Assembly (NCBI GenBank): GCA_963784645.1
Contig: CAWARY010000011.1
Coordinates: forward strand, 186,001 to 250,000
Direction of reading: 5' to 3'
Length of the DNA stretch: 64,000 bases
Origin: JBBRVW01 sp963784645
Lineage (GTDB): Bacteria > Actinomycetota > Actinomycetes > JACCUZ01
Positions 43,202 through 52,359 of the stretch are shown here, piece by piece (positions within the stretch are counted from its first letter, which is position 1; each line of letters starts with the position of its first letter). The position numbers and the translations under genes are program-made. Under the pieces are notes generated by a model. The model did not search any database. It saw only the letters and a program-made list of their open reading frames with translations, and was not told the origin of the DNA.

Positions 43202-44823
43202 CGACCCGCCCGTCCAGCACCAGCAAGAAGAAGCCCGTGAAGACGATCGGCAGCGTCGCCTTCGTCGGAGCCGGCCCCGGCGACCCCGAGCTGCTCACGG
43301 TTCGCGCCGTCGAGCTGCTCGCTCGGGCCGACGTGGTCGTGACCGAGTCGCAGGACGAGACCTTCGTCCAGCGGTTCTGCCGGCCCGACGTCGAGGTCGT
43401 CGACGGCTCGCTCGGCGATGACGGGCAACCCCTGAGCCACGCCGTCCGGGCCCGGCTCGTCGTCAAGGCGGCCAAGACCGGTGGGCTCGTGGTGCGGCTG
43501 CTGGACGGCGACCCGTTCCTCTACGCCACCGGCTCCGAGGAGGCCGCCGGCTGCGCCAAGGCCGGCATCGCCTTCGAGGTCGTCCCCGGCGTCTCCTCGA
43601 TCTCGGCGGTGCCCGCCTACGCCGGCATCCCGCTGACCTCCGCCAAGCACCGCGAGGTGCGCGTGGTCAACGTGGGCGAGGGCAGCGCCGACTGGAGCTC
43701 GCTCGGCGCGGGCAACGCCACCCTGGTGCTGCTGTCGGCCACCGCGGTCATCGGTGAGGTCGCCAAGGCCCTGATCGCTGCCGGCCGCTCGCCGGAGACC
43801 CCCGTCGCCATGACCCAGCTCGGCACCACCACCGAGCAGCGCACCGTCACCTCCACGCTGGAGCGGATCGCCGCCGACGTGAAGGCCGCCAAGCTGGCGC
43901 CGCCGACCATCACCGTCGTCGGCGACACCGTCGCGATGCGCGAGCAGCTCTCGTGGTTCGAGACCAAGCCGCTGTTCGGCTGGCGGGTACTGGTGCCGCG
44001 CACCAAGGAGCAGGCCGGCGCGCTGTCCGAGAAGCTGCGTGCCGCTGGTGCCGTGCCCGAGGAGGTCCCGACCATCGCGGTCGAGCCCCCCCGGACCCCG
44101 CAGCAGATGGAGCGGGCCATCAAGGGCCTGGTCACCGGCCGCTACGAGTGGGTCGCCTTCACCTCCCGCAACGCCGTCAAGGCGGTCCGCGAGCGTTTCG
44201 AGGAGTACGGCCTCGACGCCCGCGCGTTCGCCGGCATCAAGGTCGCCACCGTCGGTGAGCAGACCGCTGCGGACCTGCTGGCCTGGGGCATCAAGCCCGA
44301 CCTCGTCCCCAGCGGCGAGCAGTCGGCCGCCGGGCTGCTCGAGGACTGGCCGCCGTACGACCCGGTCTTCGACCCGATCGACCGCGTCTTCCTGCCCCGC
44401 GCCGACATCGCGACCGAGAACCTCGTCGCCGGCCTCGTCGAGCGCGGCTGGGAGGTCGACGACGTCACGGCGTACCGCACGGTGCGCGCCGCGCCGCCGG
44501 CTGCGCCCATCCGCGAGGCGATCAAGTCCGGTGGCTACGACGCCGTGGTCTTCACGTCGTCCTCGACCGTGCGCAACCTCGTCGGTATCGCGGGCAAGCC
44601 GCACACCTCGACCGTGATCGCGTGCATCGGCCCGGCCACGGCCAAGACCGCCGAGGAGCACGGTCTGCGTGTCGACGTCCTCGCGCCGGCGCCGTCGGTG
44701 GCCGAGCTGGCCTGCGCGCTGTCCGAGTACGGCACGAGCCTGCGGTCGTCCGCCGCCGCGGCCGGCGAGCCGGTGCTCCGGCCGTCGCAGAAGCGCACCA
44801 CCTCCCGCCGGAAGGCGACCTGA
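43198..44823 (+). CDS. hemD/cobA: uroporphyrinogen-III C-methyltransferase / uroporphyrinogen-III synthase fusion
   Basis: 541 residues from GTG 43198 (overlapping hemC). Residues 20-265 are a SUMT/CobA methyltransferase (FVGAGPGDPELLTVRAVELLARADVVV; LLDGDPFLYATGSEEAA; VVPGVSSISAVPAYAGIPLT). Residues 270-530 are a HemD domain (GWRVLVPRTKEQAGALSEKLRAAGA; WVAFTSRNAVKAV; VVFTSSSTVRNLVGIAG). The fusion makes uroporphyrinogen III and can divert it to precorrin-2/siroheme. Normal for actinobacteria. Confidence 0.95.
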   Translation: MTTRPSSTSKKKPVKTIGSVAFVGAGPGDPELLTVRAVELLARADVVVTESQDETFVQRFCRPDVEVVDGSLGDDGQPLSHAVRARLVVKAAKTGGLVVRLLDGDPFLYATGSEEAAGCAKAGIAFEVVPGVSSISAVPAYAGIPLTSAKHREVRVVNVGEGSADWSSLGAGNATLVLLSATAVIGEVAKALIAAGRSPETPVAMTQLGTTTEQRTVTSTLERIAADVKAAKLAPPTITVVGDTVAMREQLSWFETKPLFGWRVLVPRTKEQAGALSEKLRAAGAVPEEVPTIAVEPPRTPQQMERAIKGLVTGRYEWVAFTSRNAVKAVRERFEEYGLDARAFAGIKVATVGEQTAADLLAWGIKPDLVPSGEQSAAGLLEDWPPYDPVFDPIDRVFLPRADIATENLVAGLVERGWEVDDVTAYRTVRAAPPAAPIREAIKSGGYDAVVFTSSSTVRNLVGIAGKPHTSTVIACIGPATAKTAEEHGLRVDVLAPAPSVAELACALSEYGTSLRSSAAAAGEPVLRPSQKRTTSRRKAT

Positions 44824-44833
44824 GGTCTGACAC

Positions 44834-45835
44834 GTGACTGACGCCCGCTTCCCCGCCGGCCGGCCACGCCGGCTGCGCACCTCTCCGGCGATGCGCGCGC
44901 TCGTCGCGCAGACCCGGCCGGCCCCGGCCGACCTCGTGCTGCCGATGTTCGTGCGCGAGGGCCGGTCGGAGCCGACGGCGATCGGGTCGATGCCCGGTGT
45001 CGTCCAGCACTCCCGCGACTCGCTGCGCAAGGCAGCGGTCGGGGCGGTGCAGGCCGGCGTCGGCGGGCTGATGCTCTTCGGTGTCCCTGAGCAGCGCGAC
45101 GCCACCGGCACCGGGGCCACCGACGACGACGGCATCCTCAACGTCGCCATCCGCGACGTCGTGGCCGAGGTCGGCGACAGCACGGTCGTCATGAGCGACC
45201 TGTGCCTCGACGAGTTCACCGACCACGGGCACTGCGGCGTCCTCGCGGGCGACGGCAGCGTCGACAACGATGCGACCCTCGTGCGCTACGCCGAGATGGG
45301 GCTCGCCCAGGCCGCGGCCGGCGCCCACGTCCTCGGGCTGTCCGGGATGATGGACGGCCAGGTCGGCGTGGTCCGCGCCGCACTCGACGCCGACCGGCTC
45401 ACCTCGACCGCCATCCTCGCCTACACGGCGAAGTACGCCTCGGCGTTCTACGGCCCGTTCCGCGAGGCCGTCGAGTCGACCCTGCAGGGTGACCGGCGCA
45501 GCTACCAGCAGGACCCGGCCAACGCCGACGAGGCGCTGCGCGAGCTGGCCCTCGACCTGGCCGAAGGTGCCGACATCGTGATGGTGAAGCCGGCCCTGCC
45601 CTACCTGGACGTCCTGCGCCGGGTCGCCGACGAAGCCGCCCGACACGGCGTCCCGGTGGCGGCGTACCAGGTCTCCGGCGAGTACGCGATGGCCGAGGCG
45701 GCGTTCGCGCAGGGCTGGCTGGACCGCGAGCGCACCATCGTCGAGACGTTGACCTCGGTGCGCCGCGCCGGTGCGGGCATCGTCCTCACCTACTGGGCCG
45801 TCGAGGCCGCTGCGCTGCTGCGGGAAGGCCGATGA
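44834..45835 (+). CDS. hemB: delta-aminolevulinic acid dehydratase
   Basis: 333 residues from GTG 44834. The Schiff-base lysines are in YTAKYASAFYGPF (about 200) and VMVKPALPYLDVL (about 252). The metal loop reads SDLCLDEFTDHGHCGVL: two Cys with Asp in the middle position, between the all-Cys zinc type and the Asp-only magnesium type. Condenses two ALA to porphobilinogen. Stop overlaps hemL by 4 bases. Confidence 0.96.
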   Translation: MTDARFPAGRPRRLRTSPAMRALVAQTRPAPADLVLPMFVREGRSEPTAIGSMPGVVQHSRDSLRKAAVGAVQAGVGGLMLFGVPEQRDATGTGATDDDGILNVAIRDVVAEVGDSTVVMSDLCLDEFTDHGHCGVLAGDGSVDNDATLVRYAEMGLAQAAAGAHVLGLSGMMDGQVGVVRAALDADRLTSTAILAYTAKYASAFYGPFREAVESTLQGDRRSYQQDPANADEALRELALDLAEGADIVMVKPALPYLDVLRRVADEAARHGVPVAAYQVSGEYAMAEAAFAQGWLDRERTIVETLTSVRRAGAGIVLTYWAVEAAALLREGR

Positions 45836-47152
45836 CCTACCCGTACGACGCGCCGGGGTCCGCCGCCCTCATGCAACGTGCCCTCGCCGTCATCCCCGGC
45901 GGCGTCAACTCGCCGGTCCGCGCCTTCCGCGCCGTCGGCGGCACCCCGCGGTTCATGACCTCGGGCCACGGCCCCTACGTCGTCGACGCCGACGGCCGCG
46001 AGTACGTCGACCTGGTCTGCTCGTGGGGGCCGCTGCTGCTCGGGCACGCGCACCCCGAGGTCGTGGACGCCGTCCAGGCGGCGGTGTCGCGCGGTACGTC
46101 GTTCGGCACACCGACAGAGGGCGAGGTCGCGCTCGCCGAGGAGATCGTCGGCCGGGTCGAGCCGGTCGAGCAGGTCCGCCTGGTGTCCAGCGGCACCGAG
46201 GCCACGATGTCGGCGATCCGGCTGGCACGCGGCTTCACCGGCCGCAGCAAGGTGGTGAAGTTTGCCGGCTGCTACCACGGTCACGTCGACTCGCTGCTGG
46301 CCGCAGCCGGCTCCGGCGTCGCGACCCTCGGGCTGCCCGACACCCCCGGGGTCACCGGCGCCTCCGCCGCCGACACCGTCGTGCTCCCGTACAACGACCT
46401 CGGTGCGGTGGCCGAGGCGTTCCGCGTGCACGAGGGCGCGATCGCGTGCGTCATCACCGAGGCCGCGGCCGGCAACATGGGCGTCGTCCCGCCGCTGCCC
46501 GGCTTCAACGCCGGCCTGGCCGAGCTCTGCCGTGCGCACGGCGCTCTGTACGTCAGCGACGAGGTGATGACCGGCTTCCGGGTCAGCGCCGCCGGCTGGT
46601 ACGGCCTCGACGGCGTCCGTCCCGACCTCATGACCTTCGGCAAGGTGATGGGCGGAGGCTTCCCCGCCGCGGCGTTCGGTGGTCGCGCCGACGTCATGGC
46701 GCGGCTCGCTCCGGTCGGTCCCGTCTACCAGGCAGGGACGCTGAGCGGTAACCCGGTCGCCACCGCCGCCGGCCTGGCCACCCTGCGGCTCGCCACCGAC
46801 CAGGTCTACGCGCACGTCGACAAGGCGGCCGGCGAGCTGAGTGGGCTGGCCTCCGACGCCCTGGCGGCCGAGGGGGTCGCGCACGTCGTGCAGCGCGCCG
46901 GCAGCATGTTCTCGGTCTTCTTCACCCCGGACCCCGTCGTCGACTACGACGGCGCCCGGCGCCAGGAGTCGTTCCGCTTTCACCGCCTTCTTCCACGCCA
47001 TGCTCGAGCGCGGCGTCTACCTGCCGCCGTCGGCCTTCGAGGCGTGGTTCCTGTCGGCCGCCCACGACGACGCGGCACTCGGCCGGGTCGCCGAGGCGCT
47101 GCCGCACGCCGCCCGCGCCGCCGCGCGCGCCGTCCCCGAGGAGACCGCCTGA
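45832..47152 (+). CDS. hemL: glutamate-1-semialdehyde 2,1-aminomutase, with apparent +1 frameshift
   Basis: From ATG 45832 the protein is a normal class-III PLP aminotransferase-fold enzyme: PGGVNSPVRAFRAVGG, SSGTEATMSAIRLARG, CYHGHVDS, the PLP lysine in TFGKVMGGGFPAAAFGG (about 267), GTLSGNPVA. At about residue 383 the frame leaves the family after QESFRF. Removing one T from the TTT at 46978-46980 restores FTAFFHAMLERGVYLPPSAFEAWFLSAAHDD and a proper stop TGA at 47150-47152, one base overlapping the next ATG. Without that correction the frame stays open into the phosphatase gene. The enzyme is needed for C5-path heme synthesis, so a sequence error or recoding seems likelier than loss. Confidence 0.85.
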
Positions 47153-47808
47153 TGGGCGACACCACCACTGTGCACGTCCTCCGGCACGGCGAGGTGCACA
47201 ACCCGGACCGGGTCCTCTACGGACGCCTGCCCGGCTATCACCTCTCCGACCTGGGCCGGGCGATGGCCGACCGGATCGCCGAACGGCTGCGCGACGAGGA
47301 CGTCACCCACGTCGTCGCCTCGCCGCTCGAGCGGGCCCAGGAGACCGCCCGCCCCTCCGCCGCGGTGCTCGGGCTCGAGGTCGCCACGGACGACCGCCTG
47401 ATCGAGGCCGGCAACGTGTTCGAGGGAAAGACCTTCGGCGTCGGCGACGGGTCGCTGAGACGGCCCGCGCAATGGGTGCACCTGCGCAACCCGCTGCGCC
47501 CCTCGTGGGGCGAGCCCTACACCGAGATCGCTGAGCGGATGCTCGCCGCGGTGGTGGCGGCACGTGATGCCGCCCGCGGCCACCAGGCGCTCGCCGTCAG
47601 CCACCAGCTGCCGATCTGGACGGCGCGCTCCTTCGCCACCGGCCGCCGGCTCTGGCACGACCCGCGGAGGAGGCAGTGCTCGCTGGCCTCGCTCACCACC
47701 TTCACCTACGACGGCGACGAACTGGTGTCGGTGTCCTACGAGGAGCCGGCCCGTGACCTGCTCCCTGCGCCCGCGGGCACCGGGAAGAAGTTCGTCGCCG
47801 GCGCATGA
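47152..47808 (+). CDS. histidine phosphatase family protein
   Basis: 218 residues from ATG 47152. The catalytic HVLRHGEVHNPDRVLYGR (RHG, about 9) and the later VAVSHQLPIWT second His are present; EAGNVFEGK provides the acid. Phosphoglycerate-mutase-like hydrolases of this actinobacterial type follow hemL in many genomes; substrate unknown. The frame is continuous with the shifted hemL reading frame upstream. Stop overlaps the ResA gene (ATGA). Confidence 0.88.
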   Translation: MGDTTTVHVLRHGEVHNPDRVLYGRLPGYHLSDLGRAMADRIAERLRDEDVTHVVASPLERAQETARPSAAVLGLEVATDDRLIEAGNVFEGKTFGVGDGSLRRPAQWVHLRNPLRPSWGEPYTEIAERMLAAVVAARDAARGHQALAVSHQLPIWTARSFATGRRLWHDPRRRQCSLASLTTFTYDGDELVSVSYEEPARDLLPAPAGTGKKFVAGA

Positions 47809-48395
47809 CGACCCGCCACCGCCCACGTCGCACGACCGTCGCGGTCGTGCTGCTGCTGGGCTGTGTCCTGCTCGTCACCGGCTGCTCGCGGGCCTCAGGA
47901 CAGGTGGCCGAGCAGGGTTACATCTCCGGTGACGGCACCGTGACGACCCTGCCGGCCGCCGATCGCAAGGCGCCCGTCTCGTTCGCGGGGACCCGGCTCG
48001 ACGGCGGTGACCTCGACGTGCGCGCGTTCCGCGGCGACGTGGTCGTCGTCAACGTGTGGGCGTCGTGGTGCCCGCCGTGCATCGCCGAGGCGACGGGACT
48101 GGAGGAGGTGCACCGGGCCACCGAGGGGGAGGGTGTGCAGTTCCTCGGCATCAACACCGACACCGATCTCGCCGCCGCCCGCGCCCACGAGCGGCGCTTC
48201 TCCGTCACCTACCCGAGCATCGGGTCCGACGGCGGCCGGGTGCTGCTCGCGCTGCGCGGCTCGCTGCAGCCCACCGCCAAGCCCTCGACGCTGGTGCTCG
48301 ACCGCGAGGGCCGGGTGGCCGCCCGCGTCCTCGGCAAGGTCGACGCCAGCACCCTGACGGGCCTCGTCACCGACGTCCTGCGCGAGCGGTCATGA
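47805..48395 (+). CDS. resA: ResA/TlpA-like thioredoxin lipoprotein
   Basis: 196 residues. Lipoprotein signal with lipobox VTGCS (Cys about 25). Thioredoxin fold with VVNVWASWCPPCIAEATGLEEVH (CPPC, about 87-90) and cis-Pro loop AKPSTLVLD. Outside the membrane it reduces apocytochrome c haem-binding cysteines, with electrons from CcdA encoded next (ATGA overlap). Confidence 0.93.
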   Translation: MTTRHRPRRTTVAVVLLLGCVLLVTGCSRASGQVAEQGYISGDGTVTTLPAADRKAPVSFAGTRLDGGDLDVRAFRGDVVVVNVWASWCPPCIAEATGLEEVHRATEGEGVQFLGINTDTDLAAARAHERRFSVTYPSIGSDGGRVLLALRGSLQPTAKPSTLVLDREGRVAARVLGKVDASTLTGLVTDVLRERS

Positions 48396-49135
48396 GCGGC
48401 ACGGTCGCGGACGGGTCGCTGCTGCTCGCGCTGCCCCTCGCGATGCTCGCCGGGCTGGTCTCGTTCCTCTCGCCCTGCGTCCTGCCGCTCGTGCCCGGCT
48501 ATCTCGCGTACACGACCGGCCTCACTGCCGCCGAGGTGTTCGACGACTCGTCCCGCCGACGGGGACGGCTGGTCGCCGGTGCCCTGCTCTTCGTCGCCGG
48601 GTTCACCTTCGTCTTCGTCAGCGCAGGGGTCCTGATCGGCGGCCTCGGCGGCTTCCTGCTCGAGAACCAGGACGTCCTGCGCCGCGTGCTCGGTGCCCTC
48701 ACGATCGTGCTGGGGCTGTCGTTCGTCGGCTTCCTGCCGTGGCTGCAGCGTGACGTGCGGCTGGACCGCAAGCCGGCGGTCGGGCTGCTCGGCGCCCCTG
48801 TGCTCGGCATGGTGTTCGGGCTCGGCTGGTCGCCCTGCCTCGGGCCGACCCTGGCTGCCGTGTTCGCGCTCGGGCTGGGCGAGGGCACGGCAGCGCGCGG
48901 GGGCGTCCTCGCGGTGGCGTACTGCCTGGGCCTGGGCCTGCCCTTCGTCCTCGCGGCGCTGGCGTTCGGCCGCGCCATGACGGTCTTCGGCTGGTTCAAG
49001 AAGCACTACGTCGCCGTGATGCGCACCGGCGGCGGCGTGCTCGTGGTCCTCGGGATCCTCATGGTCACCGGTGTCTGGGACAGCTGGATCGGTGCGCTGC
49101 AGGTGTGGGTCAACGGCTTCACGGTGGCGGTCTGA
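48392..49135 (+). CDS. ccdA: cytochrome c biogenesis protein CcdA
   Basis: 247 residues from ATG 48392. Six membrane helices; FLSPCVLPLVPGYLAY (Cys about 28, helix 1) and GWSPCLGPTLAAV (Cys about 150, helix 4) are the two redox cysteines of CcdA, here each in an S-P-C motif. It passes electrons from cytosolic thioredoxin across the membrane to ResA. Six bases separate it from resB. Confidence 0.95.
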   Translation: MSGTVADGSLLLALPLAMLAGLVSFLSPCVLPLVPGYLAYTTGLTAAEVFDDSSRRRGRLVAGALLFVAGFTFVFVSAGVLIGGLGGFLLENQDVLRRVLGALTIVLGLSFVGFLPWLQRDVRLDRKPAVGLLGAPVLGMVFGLGWSPCLGPTLAAVFALGLGEGTAARGGVLAVAYCLGLGLPFVLAALAFGRAMTVFGWFKKHYVAVMRTGGGVLVVLGILMVTGVWDSWIGALQVWVNGFTVAV

Positions 49136-49141
49136 GGCATC

Positions 49142-50773
49142 GTGACCGAGACCCCCGTCACCGACACCTTGAGCAGCGCGCCGTCGCGCGACCTGCCACC
49201 GCAGCCACGGCCGCCGGCGCTGCAGCCGGTCGAGCTGGCCCGGTGGGCCTGGCGGCAGCTCACGTCGATGCGCAGCGCGCTCGTGCTGCTGTTCCTGCTG
49301 GCGCTGGCCGCCGTACCCGGGTCGCTCGTCCCGCAACGGAGCATCGACGCGGCGCGGGCTGCCCAGTTCGCGGCCGACCACCCGACGCTTGCCCCCTGGT
49401 ACGAGCGGTTCTCGCTGTTCACCGTCTACTCGTCGCCGTGGTTCGCCGCTACCTACCTGCTGCTGTTCGTGTCACTGGTCGGTTGCGTCCTGCCCCGCAG
49501 CCGCCTGCACCTGCGCGCCGTGCTGGCCCGGCCGCCGCGCGCGCCGCAGCGGCTCGGGCGCCTGCCGTTCCACGACTCGACGACCGTCCAGGCTGCGCCG
49601 GAAGCGGTGCTCGAACGTGCCCGCGCGGCACTCCGTCGTCGTGGCTACCGGGTCGACGTCGCCGACGGAGCCGTCGCCGCCGAGAAGGGCTACCTGCGCG
49701 AGACCGGCAACCTGGTCTTCCACGTCGCCCTGCTGCTCCTGCTGCTGGCCGTCGCGTTCGGACACCTCACCGGGTACAAGGCGAACATCCTCGTCGTCGA
49801 GGGTGAGGCCTTCTCCAACACCGTGTCGGCCTATGACACGTGGACGCCGGGACCCCTCGCGGACGAGGGCGCGCTGGCGCCCTTCACGGTGGCGCTGAAG
49901 AGCCTGGAGGTGCGCTACCAGGAGACCGGCACGCAGGCAGGCGCTCCGCGCGACTTCCAGGCGCGGGTCCGCTACACCACGTCGCCGGACGCGGCTGAGA
50001 GCAGCTACGACCTGCGGGTCAACCACCCGTTGAAGGTCGACGGGGTCAAGGTGTTCCTGCTCGGCAACGGCTACGCGCCGGTGTTCACGGTGCGCGACAA
50101 GAACGGTGCGGTCGTGTCGCGCGGTCCGGTGCCGTTCCTGCCGCGCGACGGGAACGCCACGTCGCTCGGCGTGGTCAAGGTGACCGGGACGTCGCCGCAG
50201 ATCGGGTTCGACGGGTTCTTCCTGCCGACAGCGGTCATCGACCAGAACGGTCCGCACTCGATCTACCCGGGGCTGAAGCTGCCGCGGGCGCTCCTCAGTG
50301 TCTGGACCGGCGACCTCGGTGTCGATGGCGGCACGCCGCAGTCGGTCTACAGCCTGCAGAAGAGCGGCTTGACCCAGGTGCGTGGCGGCAACGGCCGCAA
50401 GCTGGTCGTCGGGCTCGCTCCCGGCACCTCGGCCACGCTGCCCACGGGCGAGACGATCACGTTGGACGGGGTCCGTCGATGGGCCTCGCTGCAGGTCGCC
50501 CGCGATCCCGGGACCGGCCCGGCGCTGGTCGCCGCGCTGCTCGCGCTGGCCGGCCTGATGGCCTCGCTGTTCGTCCGGCGGCGTCGGGTCTGGGTGCGCG
50601 TCGGTGGCGACGGCGATGACCATGTCGACGCCGCTGGCGGCGGGCGTACCCTCGTCGAGGTGGCGGGGCTGGCGCGCACCGACGGCGAGGGCGGCGACGG
50701 GCTCGCCGACGAGCTGCGCGAGCTGGTCGCGGAGATCGGATCGGACGACGGGACAGGTGCACGTGACCTCTGA
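49142..50773 (+). CDS. resB: cytochrome c biogenesis protein ResB
   Basis: 543 residues from GTG 49142. Three N-terminal membrane helices (about 45-65, 95-118, 195-215) and a C-terminal helix (about 455-475) surround a large outer domain (EGEAFSNTVSAYDTWTPGPL...). ResB with CcsA moves and attaches haem to c-type cytochromes in System II. Length is normal for actinobacteria. Overlaps ccsA by 11 bases. Confidence 0.94.
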   Translation: MTETPVTDTLSSAPSRDLPPQPRPPALQPVELARWAWRQLTSMRSALVLLFLLALAAVPGSLVPQRSIDAARAAQFAADHPTLAPWYERFSLFTVYSSPWFAATYLLLFVSLVGCVLPRSRLHLRAVLARPPRAPQRLGRLPFHDSTTVQAAPEAVLERARAALRRRGYRVDVADGAVAAEKGYLRETGNLVFHVALLLLLLAVAFGHLTGYKANILVVEGEAFSNTVSAYDTWTPGPLADEGALAPFTVALKSLEVRYQETGTQAGAPRDFQARVRYTTSPDAAESSYDLRVNHPLKVDGVKVFLLGNGYAPVFTVRDKNGAVVSRGPVPFLPRDGNATSLGVVKVTGTSPQIGFDGFFLPTAVIDQNGPHSIYPGLKLPRALLSVWTGDLGVDGGTPQSVYSLQKSGLTQVRGGNGRKLVVGLAPGTSATLPTGETITLDGVRRWASLQVARDPGTGPALVAALLALAGLMASLFVRRRRVWVRVGGDGDDHVDAAGGGRTLVEVAGLARTDGEGGDGLADELRELVAEIGSDDGTGARDL

Positions 50774-51764
50774 GTCGCTGGCGGGGCTGAGCAACCAGCT
50801 GCTGTACTCCGCGATGGCGGTCTACGCCGGCGCGATGTACTGCTACGCCGCCGAGCTCGCGTTCGGCTCGCCGCGGCGCCGCGGGAAGGCTTCGCCGGTC
50901 GCAGTGGAGGTCCGCGAGCTGGCAAGTGTCGGGGCGTCGACCGCCGATGGCGAGACCACCACGGTCGACGCGGGGCCGCAGGATGACGGCGGGGAGCGCC
51001 TGGCGCGCGCCGACCGCATCGGCCGGGTCGCCGTCTCGCTGACGGTGCTCGCATTCCTGCTGCACCTCGGCGCGGTCGTCGCGCGCGGCATCGCCGCCTC
51101 GCGCCCGCCGTGGGGCAACATGTACGAGTTCTCGACCGCCGGCTCGCTCGCGGTGACCGGGGTCTTCCTGGTGCTGCTCGCGCGCAGGCCGATCCGCTAC
51201 CTGGGGACCTTCGTCGTCCTCCCGGTCCTGCTGACGCTCGGGCTCGCCGTCGCCGTGCTCTACACCGAGTCCGCGCAGCTGGTCCCGGCGCTGAAGTCGG
51301 TGTGGCTGGTCATCCACGTCTCGGCGGCGATGGTCGCTGCCGGCGTCCTCACCATCGGCTTCGCGCAGTCGATCTGCTTCCTCGTGCAGGATCGTCGCGA
51401 GCGGGTCCCGGCGGAGGTCCGGCCGGCCTCGTTCATGGACCGGCTGCCGTCGGCCGCCACGCTGGACCGGTCGGCGTACAAGATGCACGCGTTCGCGTAC
51501 CCGATCTGGACGTTCGCCGTCATCGCCGGCGCCATCTGGGCCGAGAACGCGTGGGGCCGGTACTGGGGCTGGGACCCCAAGGAGACCTGGGCCTTCATCA
51601 CGTGGATGGTCTACACGACCTACCTGCACGCGCGCGCCACGGCGGGCTGGAAAGGCCGCCCGGCGGCCTACCTGGCCGTGCTCGGCTACGGCACGTTCCT
51701 GTTCAACTACCTGGTCGTCAACATCTGGCTGGTCGGCTTCCACTCCTACGCCGGCGTCGGCTGA
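50763..51764 (+). CDS. ccsA: cytochrome c haem lyase subunit CcsA (CcsB)
   Basis: 333 residues from GTG 50763 (GTG 50757 possible). About eight membrane helices. The haem-handling WWD-type motif is WGRYWGWDPKETWAFITWMVY (about 262-282), with conserved His in VIHVSAAM and HARATAGW as axial ligands. Closes the resA-ccdA-resB-ccsA operon. A 40-base palindrome follows the stop. Confidence 0.95.
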   Translation: MTSESLAGLSNQLLYSAMAVYAGAMYCYAAELAFGSPRRRGKASPVAVEVRELASVGASTADGETTTVDAGPQDDGGERLARADRIGRVAVSLTVLAFLLHLGAVVARGIAASRPPWGNMYEFSTAGSLAVTGVFLVLLARRPIRYLGTFVVLPVLLTLGLAVAVLYTESAQLVPALKSVWLVIHVSAAMVAAGVLTIGFAQSICFLVQDRRERVPAEVRPASFMDRLPSAATLDRSAYKMHAFAYPIWTFAVIAGAIWAENAWGRYWGWDPKETWAFITWMVYTTYLHARATAGWKGRPAAYLAVLGYGTFLFNYLVVNIWLVGFHSYAGVG

Positions 51765-51777
51765 CCCACGCCCTACC

Positions 51778-51819
51778 TGTCAGCCTCTCGCTGCCGGATA
51801 TGGCGGGGAGAGGCTGACA
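51778..51819. repeat. 18-bp hairpin (REP-like family 1, copy b), also a terminator
   Basis: TGTCAGCCTCTCGCTGCC (51778-51795) pairs with GGCGGGGAGAGGCTGACA (51802-51819) with two mismatches and a 6-base loop. It lies between convergent genes and so can end ccsA and the PLDc_N gene. Same arms, loop size and flank (CAAGT) as the hairpin at 14515. Confidence 0.8.
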
Positions 51820-51836
51820 AGTGGGAGCGGGACCGC

Positions 51837-52175
51837 TCAGGCGGAGCGGGGGTCGTCCTCGTCCGGCTCGGTCCGGGGCTGCGGGCGTGGCGGGTTCAGC
51901 CCGCGCAGGAAGTCCGGGTCGTCGTCCGGCGCGAGCGTGCGGCGCGGACCGGCCGCCGGCCCGGGCCCGGTACGGGGCGGCAGGCCGGGGAAGCCCCGGC
52001 CCTTGCGCCCCGCCAGCAGCCAGGCGAGCGGCCCGACGATCCAGACCAGCACGATGAGCAGGACCCAGACGAGCTTCGGCAGCCCCTGGACGTCCTTGTC
52101 GTCGGTCTGGACCAGGTCGACCAGCGCGTAGACCGCGAGGATGACCGGCACGGCGTACAGCAGGATGCGCAGCAT
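51837..52175 (-). CDS. PLDc_N-type membrane protein
   Basis: 112 residues from ATG 52173-52175. Two helices (about 3-22, 37-58) around QTDDKDVQGLPKLVWVLLIVLVWIVGPLAWLLAGR form the phospholipase-D-nuclease N-terminal (PLDc_N) module. An unstructured Pro/Arg/Asp tail follows. It lacks the HKD phosphodiesterase domain, as in most stand-alone actinobacterial copies. Function unknown. Confidence 0.85.
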   Translation of the reverse strand: MLRILLYAVPVILAVYALVDLVQTDDKDVQGLPKLVWVLLIVLVWIVGPLAWLLAGRKGRGFPGLPPRTGPGPAAGPRRTLAPDDDPDFLRGLNPPRPQPRTEPDEDDPRSA

Positions 52176-52242
52176 GGGTCAGTGGTCCTCCGCGACCGAG
52201 CCTACGGCCGATGGATGGGTCACGCCGGGCCGCGTCCGGTCG

Positions 52243-52359
52243 TCAGCGCCTGCGCAGCGACCGGCGGGTGCGGCGGCTGGGCCGCGGGAAGCGCCGGGCG
52301 ATCTCGGCGACACGCTCCAGCTCACGGGTCTGAGCGCGGGCCAGGTCCAGGGTGTACAC
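52243..52359 (-). CDS. small basic protein, 38 residues
   Basis: GTG 52357-52359 with AGAGG 7 bases upstream; stop TGA 52243. It reads as a helix VYTLDLARAQTRELERVAEIA followed by a very basic tail (RRFPRPSRRTRRSLRRR). It is divergent from the Lrp gene across an unusually AT-rich control region. Acidic-basic helix and tail could bind nucleic acid, but this is only composition. Not identified. Confidence 0.5.
   Translation of the reverse strand: MYTLDLARAQTRELERVAEIARRFPRPSRRTRRSLRRR

Noticed and set aside
45832..47808. A true HemL-phosphatase fusion protein of 658 residues
   Set aside because: The joining segment is Arg-rich out-of-frame sequence, while the other frame encodes the conserved HemL C terminus and stop.
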